Assembly (NCBI GenBank): GCA_029204225.1
Contig: MU832244.1
Location: 16,976-80,975, forward strand
DNA from: Diphasiastrum complanatum
Lineage: Eukaryota; Streptophyta; Lycopodiopsida; Lycopodiales; Lycopodiaceae
Length of the DNA: 64,000 nt
Direction of reading: 5' to 3'
Part shown: positions 20,808 through 32,059 of the stretch, piece by piece
Numbering within the stretch: the stretch's first letter is position 1
Layout of the letters: each line of letters begins with the position of its first letter
Notes under the pieces: model-generated
Told to the model about the DNA's origin: nothing
Seen by the model: only the letters and a program-made list of their open reading frames with translations
The model's database searches: none
Position numbers and translations under genes: made by a program

Positions 20808-21768
20808 TACAATATACCTTAGTCAAATGGTGTCAAAGTTCAATGTGAACTAACCATGATATAAGCTTTATTAGGCATATACTAGTTTCCATCCCTAGGG
20901 TCCTATTGTAGTTAGGACAATGAAAGGTCGTCTTATACTAACCCTACTCTAGTTGTAATTTGTAACTTACCTATTAGTTGCCTATTATAGTCTATGTAAA
21001 TAACCTACAATAGTCTATGAAAATGAGACCTACATTTAGGCCTTAACTCTTGCTCACCTTGTATGGTAACCCAAGGTAAAGGTGCCACGTAGGATTGATT
21101 AGCACTAAATTAATTATGATTAGAAAAATTGTTTAGGCGAGGAAGAGGCCCTTTTTGAGTCCAAAAAAGGCCCTAATGTCGACTTCACAAGGATATTGAA
21201 TTCACCTAACTTGAACCAAAAGGAATCAAATGCACATAAATGCCTCTTCAAATCATTCCTACAAGATTAGGTTGAATCATAATGCAATAATCAATCCAAA
21301 CTATCTCACAAATCAAGCAAAAATTGAACACAATCTTGACTAGAATTGCATTCACTCACTTGATGAGCACTTGTCAAGAGCACTTGTCAAAATCTTTGGG
21401 CTAACCCCAAAATTAACTTTCTAAGATCTCAATAAGTCTAAGAACGAGTTATAACAGTACCAAAGATAAGGATCTACCTTCCTTTTGATTGATTGAAAAC
21501 TATTCCTTGTGATTGACTCCACAAATTGAGTAGCATTAATATGAAGAAAGTGCAAAATACTTGCTATTTTGATCCAATTGATAAGAGATGACCACAACTC
21601 GGATTTTGAAGCTTAAAACCCTGTAGATCAAAAACCGTTAGGTCCCTCTTCACTCAAATTGATCAAGGATTGAAGGTACTAATCATAGATTATGTCTAGA
21701 TAGCAATCAATACTCGAATTGCATCAAAATCTATGATTCTGGCATGAAATGAAGCTCATTTCTTGGAA
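20808..21768 (-). other. Flank and probable 5' UTR of a copia element
   Basis: No coding sequence recognised. The part next to 21770 lies just inside the primer-binding site of a minus-strand LTR element, so it should be that element's untranslated leader. Its gag gene is absent, so it is truncated by the time the transposase-like gene is reached. Confidence 0.4.
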
Positions 21769-21769
21769 T

Positions 21770-21782
21770 GGCTCTGATACCA
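21770..21782 (-). other. Primer-binding site (initiator tRNA-Met)
   Basis: The minus strand reads TGGTATCAGAGCC, the standard primer-binding site of plant copia elements, directly after an LTR ending in CA. Confidence 0.85.
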
Positions 21783-22300
21783 TGTGAAAAATACAGCAAA
21801 CTAAACCCATTTAATCCTAGAAATGATGGAGAAAGCACCTACTTAAGATCCAAACAATATAACCAACTATGGGTTTCTGATTGGGAGAACATCCATGAAT
21901 CAAATGGTCATCCTCAACAATTAGAGCAATTTGATTACAAGGACAAGCAAATTAAAACAAATGAAGATCCAACAAAAGAAAATAATGGACACAATAATAA
22001 AATTGTTAAACATGCAAGATTAGCCAAATGTAGAATGCGCATCAAGAACCTAACATGCAACGTCAAACTGATGGTGCAAACCACCAATTCAAAGAGCAAG
22101 ATGGTCTTGTATGTGATGTAAATCAACAGTCAATTTTTCAATATGACAATTCAGGTGAAGGTCAACTCATGAGTGAGTATCATTTTGAGTTACGTTGACC
22201 ATCAAAGTCCAAAACAAAACTCACATCAACGCTAAAACCGGACCAATGGACAAATAATCATGAATCATCCAATCAATGAATTTATTCAATTTGAAAAAAA
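21783..22300 (-). repeat. 5' LTR remnant of a copia element (minus strand)
   Basis: The LTR ends GCTGTATTTTTCACA just before the primer-binding site, close to the ending GCTGTAATTTTTACA of the LTR at 61.9 kb. The outer boundary was not found; 22300 is an estimate. Open frames inside it are unsupported. Confidence 0.5.
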
Positions 22301-23600
22301 AAAACAAAAAAAGCAAAGCATTTTTTGGATTTTCAAAATGAGAACAATTCGTTAAAATTCCATGATTCAGAATTCTATGAGATGTTCGACAATGATCCTC
22401 TTAGCAATAAAGGAATTTCATTATTCCATGAAGATCTTATCTATGGCACTAATTTCGATTGAGAATTTCAGAGAAAATATCTTCAAGACATGAGTCCATT
22501 TTATCAAAGTTTAATGTGGCCATTGTTGGGGAATCTAATCTTATTGGAATTTCAAAAACTCAAAATATAATTCACGCCATGCATATACATTTTGTGTGAA
22601 CATGAATAATGCTCAAGCAAGCAAAATTCCTTGAAAAATTGACAGCATTCCATACTTTAAATTCATACCAGTTTCTTTGGAAAGGTTCGCATCACTCTTC
22701 AAAGCTGAATATACCCATTTCATTATTGGGCGGTGTCAACAATGACTTTATACCAATGGCTAATCAAAATAGTCAAAACATCAAGATCTTGATTCAGTTT
22801 TGGAATGTATCTTTAATGCCTGGGATTGGTGTTTCAAGCACAATTATGGGAAACATAAAATACTATTCTCTGAAACAAAAGGCAATGCCCAATTTCAATG
22901 AGGCCAATTTTTAATTGCCAACCATGGGCAAAGTATTGTCCAAATTTGAGGAGTTATACTTTACTCAACAATACATCTAGAGTTATCCCTCAACTCCCAA
23001 CCGAGTTGTATTTGTATTACTAATTACCTCATATAGACCATCTACATGTGACTAACAATTCATAGCTATTATTGTGTTGATGGAATTATCGTAACATTGT
23101 TGGTCAAGATGATTAAGTGACATGGATTGTTTGATGTAATAGAAGAACCAGATGCAAGAATCCAAAAAAATTGGATTAAGTCATCCAAGGAAATTAGACA
23201 GCAAGGATTCCTTAAGAATTCACATTGGTTACCACTTTAGCTATCCCAGTTATGCATAAGTAACAAAGACTTTTAAAGGTTAGCCTTCCAACGAATCTAA
23301 CCAATCAATATGTGACTGCCGCAAACAATATCAAAATTCAGGAGATTTTTGCTTAACTATACTTGACACACTACACCAAAAATCAGACCTAGTTGGCTAT
23401 CAAATCTTCAAACCCTATTTTACAGTCTGGAAACCACACAAAGAGAGAAGTAGACACAACCACTGCTTAGGAGAGATTCTGCCCACAAAAAAGGTTCACA
23501 GTGCATTGGGATCCAAGCTGTACCACAGCAATTCTGCTCACAAACCCTCCTATCAAATAGAATGCGGCCAGCAAGTGTCATGTTTTTCTAATTAAAAAAA
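22301..23600. other. No gene seen
   Basis: AT-rich sequence with one unmatched open frame (22609-22914, 101 codons) that shows no domain. Likely old repeat DNA. Confidence 0.4.
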
Positions 23601-23604
23601 AAAA

Positions 23605-23682
23605 AGTTCCGGCCCAGTACGTTCCAGAACGTACTGTACGGAATGTACAGTACGTTCCGACCAGGTCGGAACAGGTTTCTAA
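23605..23682. mobile_element. hAT-like MITE right end
   Basis: An A tract is followed by overlapping palindromes (CAGTACGTTCCAGAACGTAC, GTACGGAATGTACAGTACG) and the terminus GGTCGGAACAGGTTTCTAAG. This closely resembles the right end of the 27736-29259 element (GGGTCAGAACGGGTTTCTAAG). No matching left end was found, so it is probably truncated. Confidence 0.6.
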
Positions 23683-24301
23683 GTTTATGATATTGTTTTG
23701 TTAAGTTTAGATGTCCCTTTACTTTGGAGAAAACTATTTCAATTGCATAAAGGCTACTTTGCCCTACATGAGGTCACAACTGGAACCTTCTAAACTTTTG
23801 CTAATTCCATGTAAATAAGGGCCATTTCTCAGATTATGAATTTGGTGTCCTAAGCTTCTTGTAGGGAAACGAAATATCTTTTAAAGATCTTAGTTCAATA
23901 ACAGGTTCCAAGATTGCATCAATCATTGACCCATACAGATCTGTACATCATACTAGACACTTTTTATAAAACCACTTCAGAATATCATTTGGTCGGCATA
24001 TTCAAATTTAGAGTGTTTTTCAAAAGACATATACTTGTACCTGCAAAAAGGCATTCTATGAAGAGATCCTCTACAACATCAAGCATAAGGATAAGCTGTA
24101 GGTCCTCTGTAGTATTTAAACTATTATTGGCAACTTTGTCCATAATAAGTAATATTTTAAACTTGGACAGGAAAATTAAAACGGCTGAAAAATTAATCAG
24201 CACTGAATCACTCCACCTAAAATACCCGAAGCATTTTCTTCATCGATACTCTGTTTTAGTCACAAGCCAATATTTGCTAGCCAAAAAACCAGCAATCCAA
24301 T

Positions 24302-27300
24302 CTAGAGTCCTGTAGGAGGATATTGCACAGGACGTAAGTATTCTGAAGCAGTAGCAATACTAGAAAACAAAGCAGCTGTCCCAAATACTCTAATACCACT
24401 CCTTGATCTTGTTGAAGCCACCATGGCTCCCGTTATTGCTCCTGCTGCACTTGCATTGACCTGCAAGACAAAGCTTTAACTAGATATCAGGTAGGCATGG
24501 CAAAATCTGATATCTTCTAAGTTCATCAGTATTACTCATTCTAATTCATTTATACCCATCCCAGGACAGGGAAGACAACAATTTTCCTCTTAAAGAAAAA
24601 CTCCAGAATAGAGCTACAAACAATTGCCTGGATTATCTGCTGAATGAGTCTTTGAGTCCATGTGAATGTTTTTGGCACATGTCCCATGACTTTTGGCTAT
24701 TAACTTGATGACTCTTTAGTTTCATGATGGCTGGCTGTCCAAATATTGGGCCATTGGTGGTGGTTCATTACCTACAATTGTAACATCACATGTTCTCTCT
24801 ATAATGAGAGATTGAGCCATCTATTCTCATTGTACTATCATTCATTGATTAGCGATTACTATTCAGCTTATGTTTTCTTCTCTTTTGTGCATGATTTCCT
24901 CTTCTTCCTAAAGTAGGTGAAGGAAGATCTTAAGATATTGTGGATTCTAATAGTGCTCAAGATTGAACTGAACATGACACAAACCTTTAGCGTATGCTTG
25001 AGCTCTATGAAAGGCATAAGTAGATTGCAATTGGAGTGGACAATACCTACTAGCTAGTAGTTAACAAGACTGCAGGTCTAGAGCTGATTTGTTGTATGAA
25101 GTGATCCCCACAAGTGGGCCTCCGAGATATGGGCCCCGGTATCAAATCATTCATGTTGGTTAATTGTAGATGACACACAGGAACAAAAAAGCTTGGCATC
25201 AAGGTTAGCTTTGGATCCTGCCTTTAGTTCTGGTTCACAAATGCTAAAATAGATCGTGAAGAGCTCCCATAGCAGGGGGTACTTTCAATTCTTGAAGAAA
25301 ATTGTAAGCATGTAATAGTACAATGATAGGTTTATCGAACTTTACAACTTATCTCCTAAATTATGATTGGATAGTAAAATTACATACGTACTATCACAGT
25401 TCAAGAAGTTACTACATTTATGTTTCTCGTTTGTGGATAGCTCCCTACCATGCTATAAACAGCCAAAATTCCTATAAATGATAAGAAGAATTCCACTTGT
25501 ATTGACTTACAAGCTTGCTAGGTTAGGGGCTAGTCTAGCATCACTTTGTCTAGTAGACCAAGCTGCGAAACAGCTTCTAGTGGATATAATTTGAACCTTA
25601 TTTCTTTGATGCAAATTTAAGCTAATATGAGCTACGTTGTCTACACCAATGTATATTCACCTAGGTTGAACCTTTAGCTCTCTACATCTCTAATCGTCAA
25701 GCTGAAAAATGAGAGTAAGCAATCGAGTCTCTTTTTGATAAGGATACTATTGCAAAAATTATCAGAAAACTTGTACGAAAGTCACAACTAACAAGCAAAG
25801 TATTTTGTAGAACATCATATTGTCCAGTAAGTGGTCAAACCACACAGTTGAAGGCTCCTATATCAATAGAATTGGCATTAAGTTAGTATAAGAAACATGG
25901 TATTCAATAAAAAATCCAACACCCAAATCATCAAAGCTTCAACATCAGTTTAAAAGATTGTGAATCTCCATAAAAAATTTATGATCTGATACTTTCTTAC
26001 CCAATCCCTTTTCCTCCTCAAGGCTTCAAGACCACAATTCAATCCCATATAAGCTCCTCCAAACATACCTGTAACACGGACAACAGTGTTAAGTGACACA
26101 TCGAATAATATACTATGAAATAGCTTAGAGACCCATCTAAATGGAAACGTACGTACAAGTAGCAAGAAAGGTAAGGAAAATCAGCTAATGACGGAAGAGA
26201 GCAAATTGCAAGACACCCAAATAAACCAATTCCAACAAAAATTTGAGGAACCTGATTGTATGGTTATTCATCAATAAAATGGAGCCTATGAAGTTCTCCA
26301 AGTCACTCTAAACCATAGTTGCCCATTCCGGAGTGTGATCAAAAAAAAGATCTTAAAAATGTGTACTGTATTAACAAAGGAAAAAACCATTAATAATAAG
26401 CCACCCATTAATATTTTGATGGTTTTTTAAGGCTTCGCCAGCATTGAACCAAAGAAATTGAAATATGGAGAGGCATAAGATTATTCTGAAGCAGGACCCA
26501 GCAAATTTGGTCAACAATCTGTGGTCTCTCAAGAAGCTTTGATGCTACAAGCGAGAAGATAAACCCAATTATATATTCAGTCCAGAGTTGCAGCGGATTG
26601 TGATCCGCTGCAAAAACGTTCGGATCGTGCGATCTGGAACGTCAGTGATCCGTGACCCGGATCGTGAAATTTTTTTTTTTTTTTGTGGAAAAAAGACTGA
26701 TGGCCAATTTTTTTTTTTGATAGTTTAATACTAACTAACCCCTAATTGGATGGTGGAAATGATGGGATGATAACAATCCAAGATTGGAGTTGAAACAACT
26801 ATAAACTCTGTTACAAATACATATGAAAGAAGATTAGAGACTCCCGACACACAGAACCTCACACACACACGACCGTTCAAAGGGATGCTTATGCCTATGC
26901 TTCTGAGATGGGTGCTTATGCTTCATAATTGTTGTCGGTTTGCTGCCATTTCATACAGTTCCATGTGATTTCATTTCACATGATACAGAAATAGAGATGT
27001 TCAATAAAGAATCACTTAATGGCCCAAAATTGGACTGCACTCCTCTTGGAACTCCGAGCAAACTAGACAAGTGAATTGCTCTTGAAAACACCTTTAATCT
27101 GATACCCATATTGGCACCCCCCAAAAAAAAAAATTTGCGTTCCGGGAAACCCTAATTGGATTTCCCAGATCACGTTCCAGATCGCGTTCCAGATCAGAAC
27201 CTGCAACTCTGATTCAGTCTACTAAACCAATTACAGCAGACACCCCAGTGGAGTTGTGTTATGGTGCACACGCTGGTACCTTGTTGTGGCATTGTCTGAG

Positions 27301-30300
27301 TTTCACTACATGTTGTTACTGTAGAAGATTCTATGTGAAGAATCTCTTTTCAGTGTTACTCACTGGATTAATCTACATTTTGGCACGATATGATACTATC
27401 ACATGCCAAGTTAAGGTTGGGAGCAGATTGTATCTGTTGGTTCTTCCAGCTGATTGTCTATTTGAAGCAGGCTATTTGAATTGACAAGCATGTTTTGTAT
27501 TTTTTCCAAGATGTGGCTAGTTTTTTCCCATTGGGATACACCTTATTTATTCAGTTATCTGATTTGTGTTGCTGTAAGGGTCGAAATTGGTTTTCAGATT
27601 TGATTGTTCCAAAGGAGCACACTTTGAAGCATTAGAATGGATAGGGCAGCATACATGTCATGCACCTGTAAATCCTCTGAGTACCAAGATTAGAAGCCTG
27701 TTCTGACCCAGTACATTCCAGAACTTACTATACAGCTTAGTTGCCCATTCCGGAACAGAACGCGTTCCAGAATGCGTTCCGTTCCGGAACTTCGACAAAA
27801 AATTTCTGAAAAAATAAGTAGTTTTTAACAAAGCAATGGAGATTAAGGAACAGAATCACGATATATAGCGTGGCTCGGACAGCGATTCTAGCTCGGATAT
27901 ATATAACGTGGTTTTTAACAAAGAAATCGGGATCATAGTTGCACTACGATTCAGAATCGCGATTCGGAATTTTCTTAGAATCGTTTAGAATCGTGTTTTT
28001 TTTTTTTTTGGGGGGGGGGCAATATGGGTATCAGATGAAAGCTCTAGCCTCTAATTAAGAGCATTATTACTGTGTAGTTTGTTCCAGTTCAGGTGCATTA
28101 ATCCATGTTGGAATCTGTCAAGGATAAAAATTCAAAACTAACCTCTCGCCTGTTCGTTACGATCACATATGATCCCAGTGGGACAGAGACAGAGAACTGT
28201 AGAGCAATTGTACCTCGCTTTTTGCTTCAGGGGGCGCTGCCCCTGATCCCCCCGCCAGGGGGGGCCTAGGTGGCTGTCGCCGGCCCCCCCTGGACCCCCC
28301 CGGCGACAGTAGCAGGGTGGGCGCCGCCCCCCCTGCAACCCCCCTAGGATAAAAATGGGGCACCAAGAAGGGTCCAATATTTATGCCCCCAATTGTATGC
28401 ACATTGCACTCACATCTCTAGTGAAATGATTGCAAAAGTGATCATCATCCATAGACTTGATAGTTTGGGCTGTAGCATTAACAATTATTGAGAATAGAGA
28501 GCAAATAACAACCAAATAGCTACTGACTTTTATCTGTTTGTGCCCTATCTACTGCACTTCCGGGAGGCAAAACGCTGGTTTGACCATTGCTCCCCTGAAA
28601 AAAAATTTAGCCATAAGCTATTTTTTCCAAAAAAAGAAAAAAAGAATTTAAATTTCTTTTGCCCGATTCGCTGTTAGAATCACAATTCGCAGAATCGCAG
28701 TTCACGAATCCAGCGAATCGTGACTCGCTGCAACTATGATCGGGATTAAGGAACGGAATCAAGATATATAGCATGGCTCAGACAGCGATTCTAGCTCAGA
28801 TCTATGTAATGTGGCAGATAACCAATTCTAGGATCAACGTGAGCAGCAGTCAGAGAAGATATCAGAGACAAACAGAACAGAGATGGAGGACGTGACAGTG
28901 ACCGATATGGTGGTGGTGGTCCATTGTGGTCCAAGGGAAACTATAGAGATCGATCTGGCCCTGATGATCACCCCAGTTGCTGGCCGTGGAGGTCGCTCAT
29001 CAAACAGCTGTCATTTTTAACAAAGAAATCGAGATTACCTTTACAAAGGAATCTGCTCGAACTGTATGTTTTCCAGCGTTTCTGATCTCTAGCGTCCCTC
29101 AATGCGGTATAAAGCATCCCTCAATATATTATCAAGAAGGAAGATCACGGCCAGCAGTTTGATACCTGGTTTTTTTTGTTAAAAAAAAACGTTCCGACCC
29201 AGTACGCTCCGGAACGTACTGTACGTTCCGGCCCAAAAGGGTCAGAACGGGTTTCTAAGCTATACAGAATGGACACTATGTTTTGACTGTTTTTGGTCAG
29301 AATGGGCTTGTAAGCTCTAAGCACATAAATATTTCCTTAGCACAAGATTAATAAAGAAGAAGTCTCAAGTACTACATGTGAAACATATAAAATACAAATT
29401 AGCAACACTATCACTTGATTTACAATTTCATCTTCATGAATTATTGTTTCCCTCTAAGCCTAAATGCTCCCACAACAACATAGGGTGGTCTCATATCATG
29501 ACTCAAGCATAATCATTATTGCATAAAACTCTATCTACTCACTTGCAAAGTCACATAAGTATTCTTCTCTATGATGTGCATGAGCTCTAGCGTTTTAGAG
29601 AGCTCTTTGGGCCTTGGGCCTGTAGCTCCATGTTACTATTTGCCATTAGATCATACAATTTAGAGAGTTGGGCCCTCCAGTTATGATTTACGTTTACGGA
29701 TTGTCAGCTATAATTGGGCTCTACTTAGTACTAGTAGGGGCCGGCACAGATTCTAACCTGATTTGGGCTCACAAATAAACAGGTTCCACAGTGTAATTCT
29801 AGTGAAATGATTCTTTGGGGACTAATTTTTTAGATCAAAAACTAGCTTAAGATCAAAGTGAAAAAGGATCTGCTTTATTTATATCACTTAGATCAGATTA
29901 CTCGTGGACATTGTCATCTTGTTATTGTTCTACATCATGTCGATTCACAGGTTTCTATCTACTTATAATGCCTAATTAGTTCATTGTGCTTTCTACGATA
30001 GGGTTTTGCAAATTCCTTTCACAAATTGCAAATCTTCTCCAACAGTCGAAGAGATTGAAGTTCTTGTAACAGGCTCATGCTCATCACAAAGGCATGTGAT
30101 CTACAACTAACAGAGAAAACTAGAAGTGAAAATAATACAATATCAAACATACCCCATCCTAGGCTGTTCCTTGCAGCTGACTTTGCCTGTTTATAAACAG
30201 CTTTCAGAAAAACTACTCATTAGTCGTACCAAATAAAAACTTACAACATCTATCGCAATAAATCACCACTGACTTTTATCAAAACTAAAACAAATATGGT

Positions 30301-32000
30301 ATCGACATCAGAGAAACAAGAAGCATATCTCCAGTTATAATCCAAGGATAAAGCACTCGTCAATTATTAAACTTGGCCCTTGAACACTCACTGACTTTTG
30401 ATACGTCTCCAAGTACCAACTTAATAAGTGATCTTTGTGCTTGCCAAATCTTACCACAAAAAGAGCTCGACCAGTCCCCTTATAACCTGCAGCACGTAAA
30501 AAAGCCAAGGCTTTTAAAAACTAATCTTCAAAACTAAATATATAGATGATCTTAATAGTATTTATGTTATAGTAAATATCCAAACCTTAGTGGCATTCAA
30601 AATTGTGTCACAATACTTAAGCGAATAGTTGAAAATGAGAGAGAGAGAGAGAGAGAGAGAGCTTTATTAACGTCTTTTCCATGCCAAAAGGTGTATAAGA
30701 CGAGCAAGTACATCAGATAAAGTGGAACCAAGATGGAACAATGCCGTCAAACAACATAACTAAACCAAAACTAACTAAGAAGAGGATAATGCCCAGGGTT
30801 ATATGGTACGTTGACCATTTACATATTCAACTGGCATCTCTTCAGTACTCTAACTCTCTCACTAACTCTGAACAGTCTCAGATATCTCATTAATAGTAGC
30901 AGGTTTAATATCTACAAAACGGATGATACCATCCCTATAGATCAACCACTTTCCATTCGTTAGAGCCTCTCTTCCCTGGCGCTTCATGACGACCAGTGGC
31001 AGATGCAAAGCGTATAACAAGAGTACCTGGATCTTTCTTAGGTCGCCATGCAGTATCCATATCTTTGTGGTGGTGTTGAAGACTCTCTTCAAGAAACTTT
31101 TAGCTTCACCAACAACATCATGGGAGTTCGTAATACCTCTGACTCGGACATCAAAAGCCTTTTGCTCTCGCAAACGGCTCTCAGTGATCGTAGCTGAGAT
31201 AAAAGAAGGTGGAGGTGGTAGAACAGCAGTATTAGGACCTTTAACCACATCTGCCCAGGATCGGACAGCGGTATGATGCTGTTCCACTTGACTTTCAAGC
31301 TGTTGGATCTTAGCTGAAGTAGTCGAATGAGAGGAAGCTTTGATTTTGACAGCTGCAACTTCTTTCTTGAGATCATCGATAGACCAATCTAGTTTCTGAA
31401 GATGAGATTGAACTGCTTGGATCATAGCTTCAAGAGAAAGAAGTTTTTTCCGATGGTCGTTGAGATATTCATAGGAACGTAACTGATTTGCACGAATGAC
31501 GGAGATCATAAAGGCTGGAGGCACAGGTAATTCTTCTTCTGGGGTATTTGGGGTCAAAGGATCGGCTATGATGGATTCACTATTATCAAGAATAGGATTT
31601 GACGGAGATATACGGATTGCAACTAGAATGGAAGGTGGAGGTGAAGGTGGATCGAAGGTAGGTGCGATGGACGGTCTGAAATGGAAGAAGAAGATGAGGT
31701 AGATGAAGAGGATGAAGAGGATGAAGCATTGTTGGCAGGAAGGGCAGGTGCACCACCCCTCTTACTTTTGGCCATAGTTGTTCTGCTGGAAGCAGGCTTA
31801 TCCATCGATGTTGAATAGGTCGCTGGTTGGAGACAGCAGAGCGCTGGAGATGGAGCAGGTTCCGCTGGAGGGCATCACACCCGCTGGAGGCAGGTCTGGA
31901 GGGCATCACACCCGCAGGTTGGACGCAGCAGAGCGTTGGAGATGGAGCGCTAGACCATCGCGAGAGAGAGAGCCATCGTGCTAGACCATCGCGAGAGAGC

Positions 32001-32059
<59 letters not shown>

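Larger units (their letters stand above)
27821..29035. repeat. About 90-bp tandem units split by a MITE
   Basis: Unit 1 is 27821-27910. Unit 2 begins at 27911, is interrupted after 27933 by the nested element, and resumes at 28739/28747 (TAAGGAACGGAATCAAGATA). A partial third start is at about 29011 (TTTTTAACAAAGAAATCGAG). Shared pieces are GATTAAGGAAC, GACAGCGATTCTAGCTC and ATATATAGC. Confidence 0.75.
27736..29259. mobile_element. hAT-type MITE with 8-bp TSD CTATACAG, hosting a nested MITE
   Basis: Left end CTTAGTTGCCCATTCCGGAA, right end GGGTCAGAACGGGTTTCTAAG; both flanks carry CTATACAG (27728-27735 and 29260-29267). Without the nested 805-bp element the length is about 711 bp. Subterminal palindromes are of the GTTCCGGAAC and CAGTACG..CGTACTG types. 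Inside are tandem units of about 90 bp starting GTTTTTAACAAAG. No protein coding. Confidence 0.83.

Noticed and set aside
28138-28402. Two 79-codon Gly/Pro-rich minus-strand frames
   Set aside because: Produced by the GC-rich island inside a MITE.
27684-29313. Target duplication for the outermost MITE of the nest
   Set aside because: Inverted ends are visible but no matching 8-bp flanks could be found for any plausible boundary.
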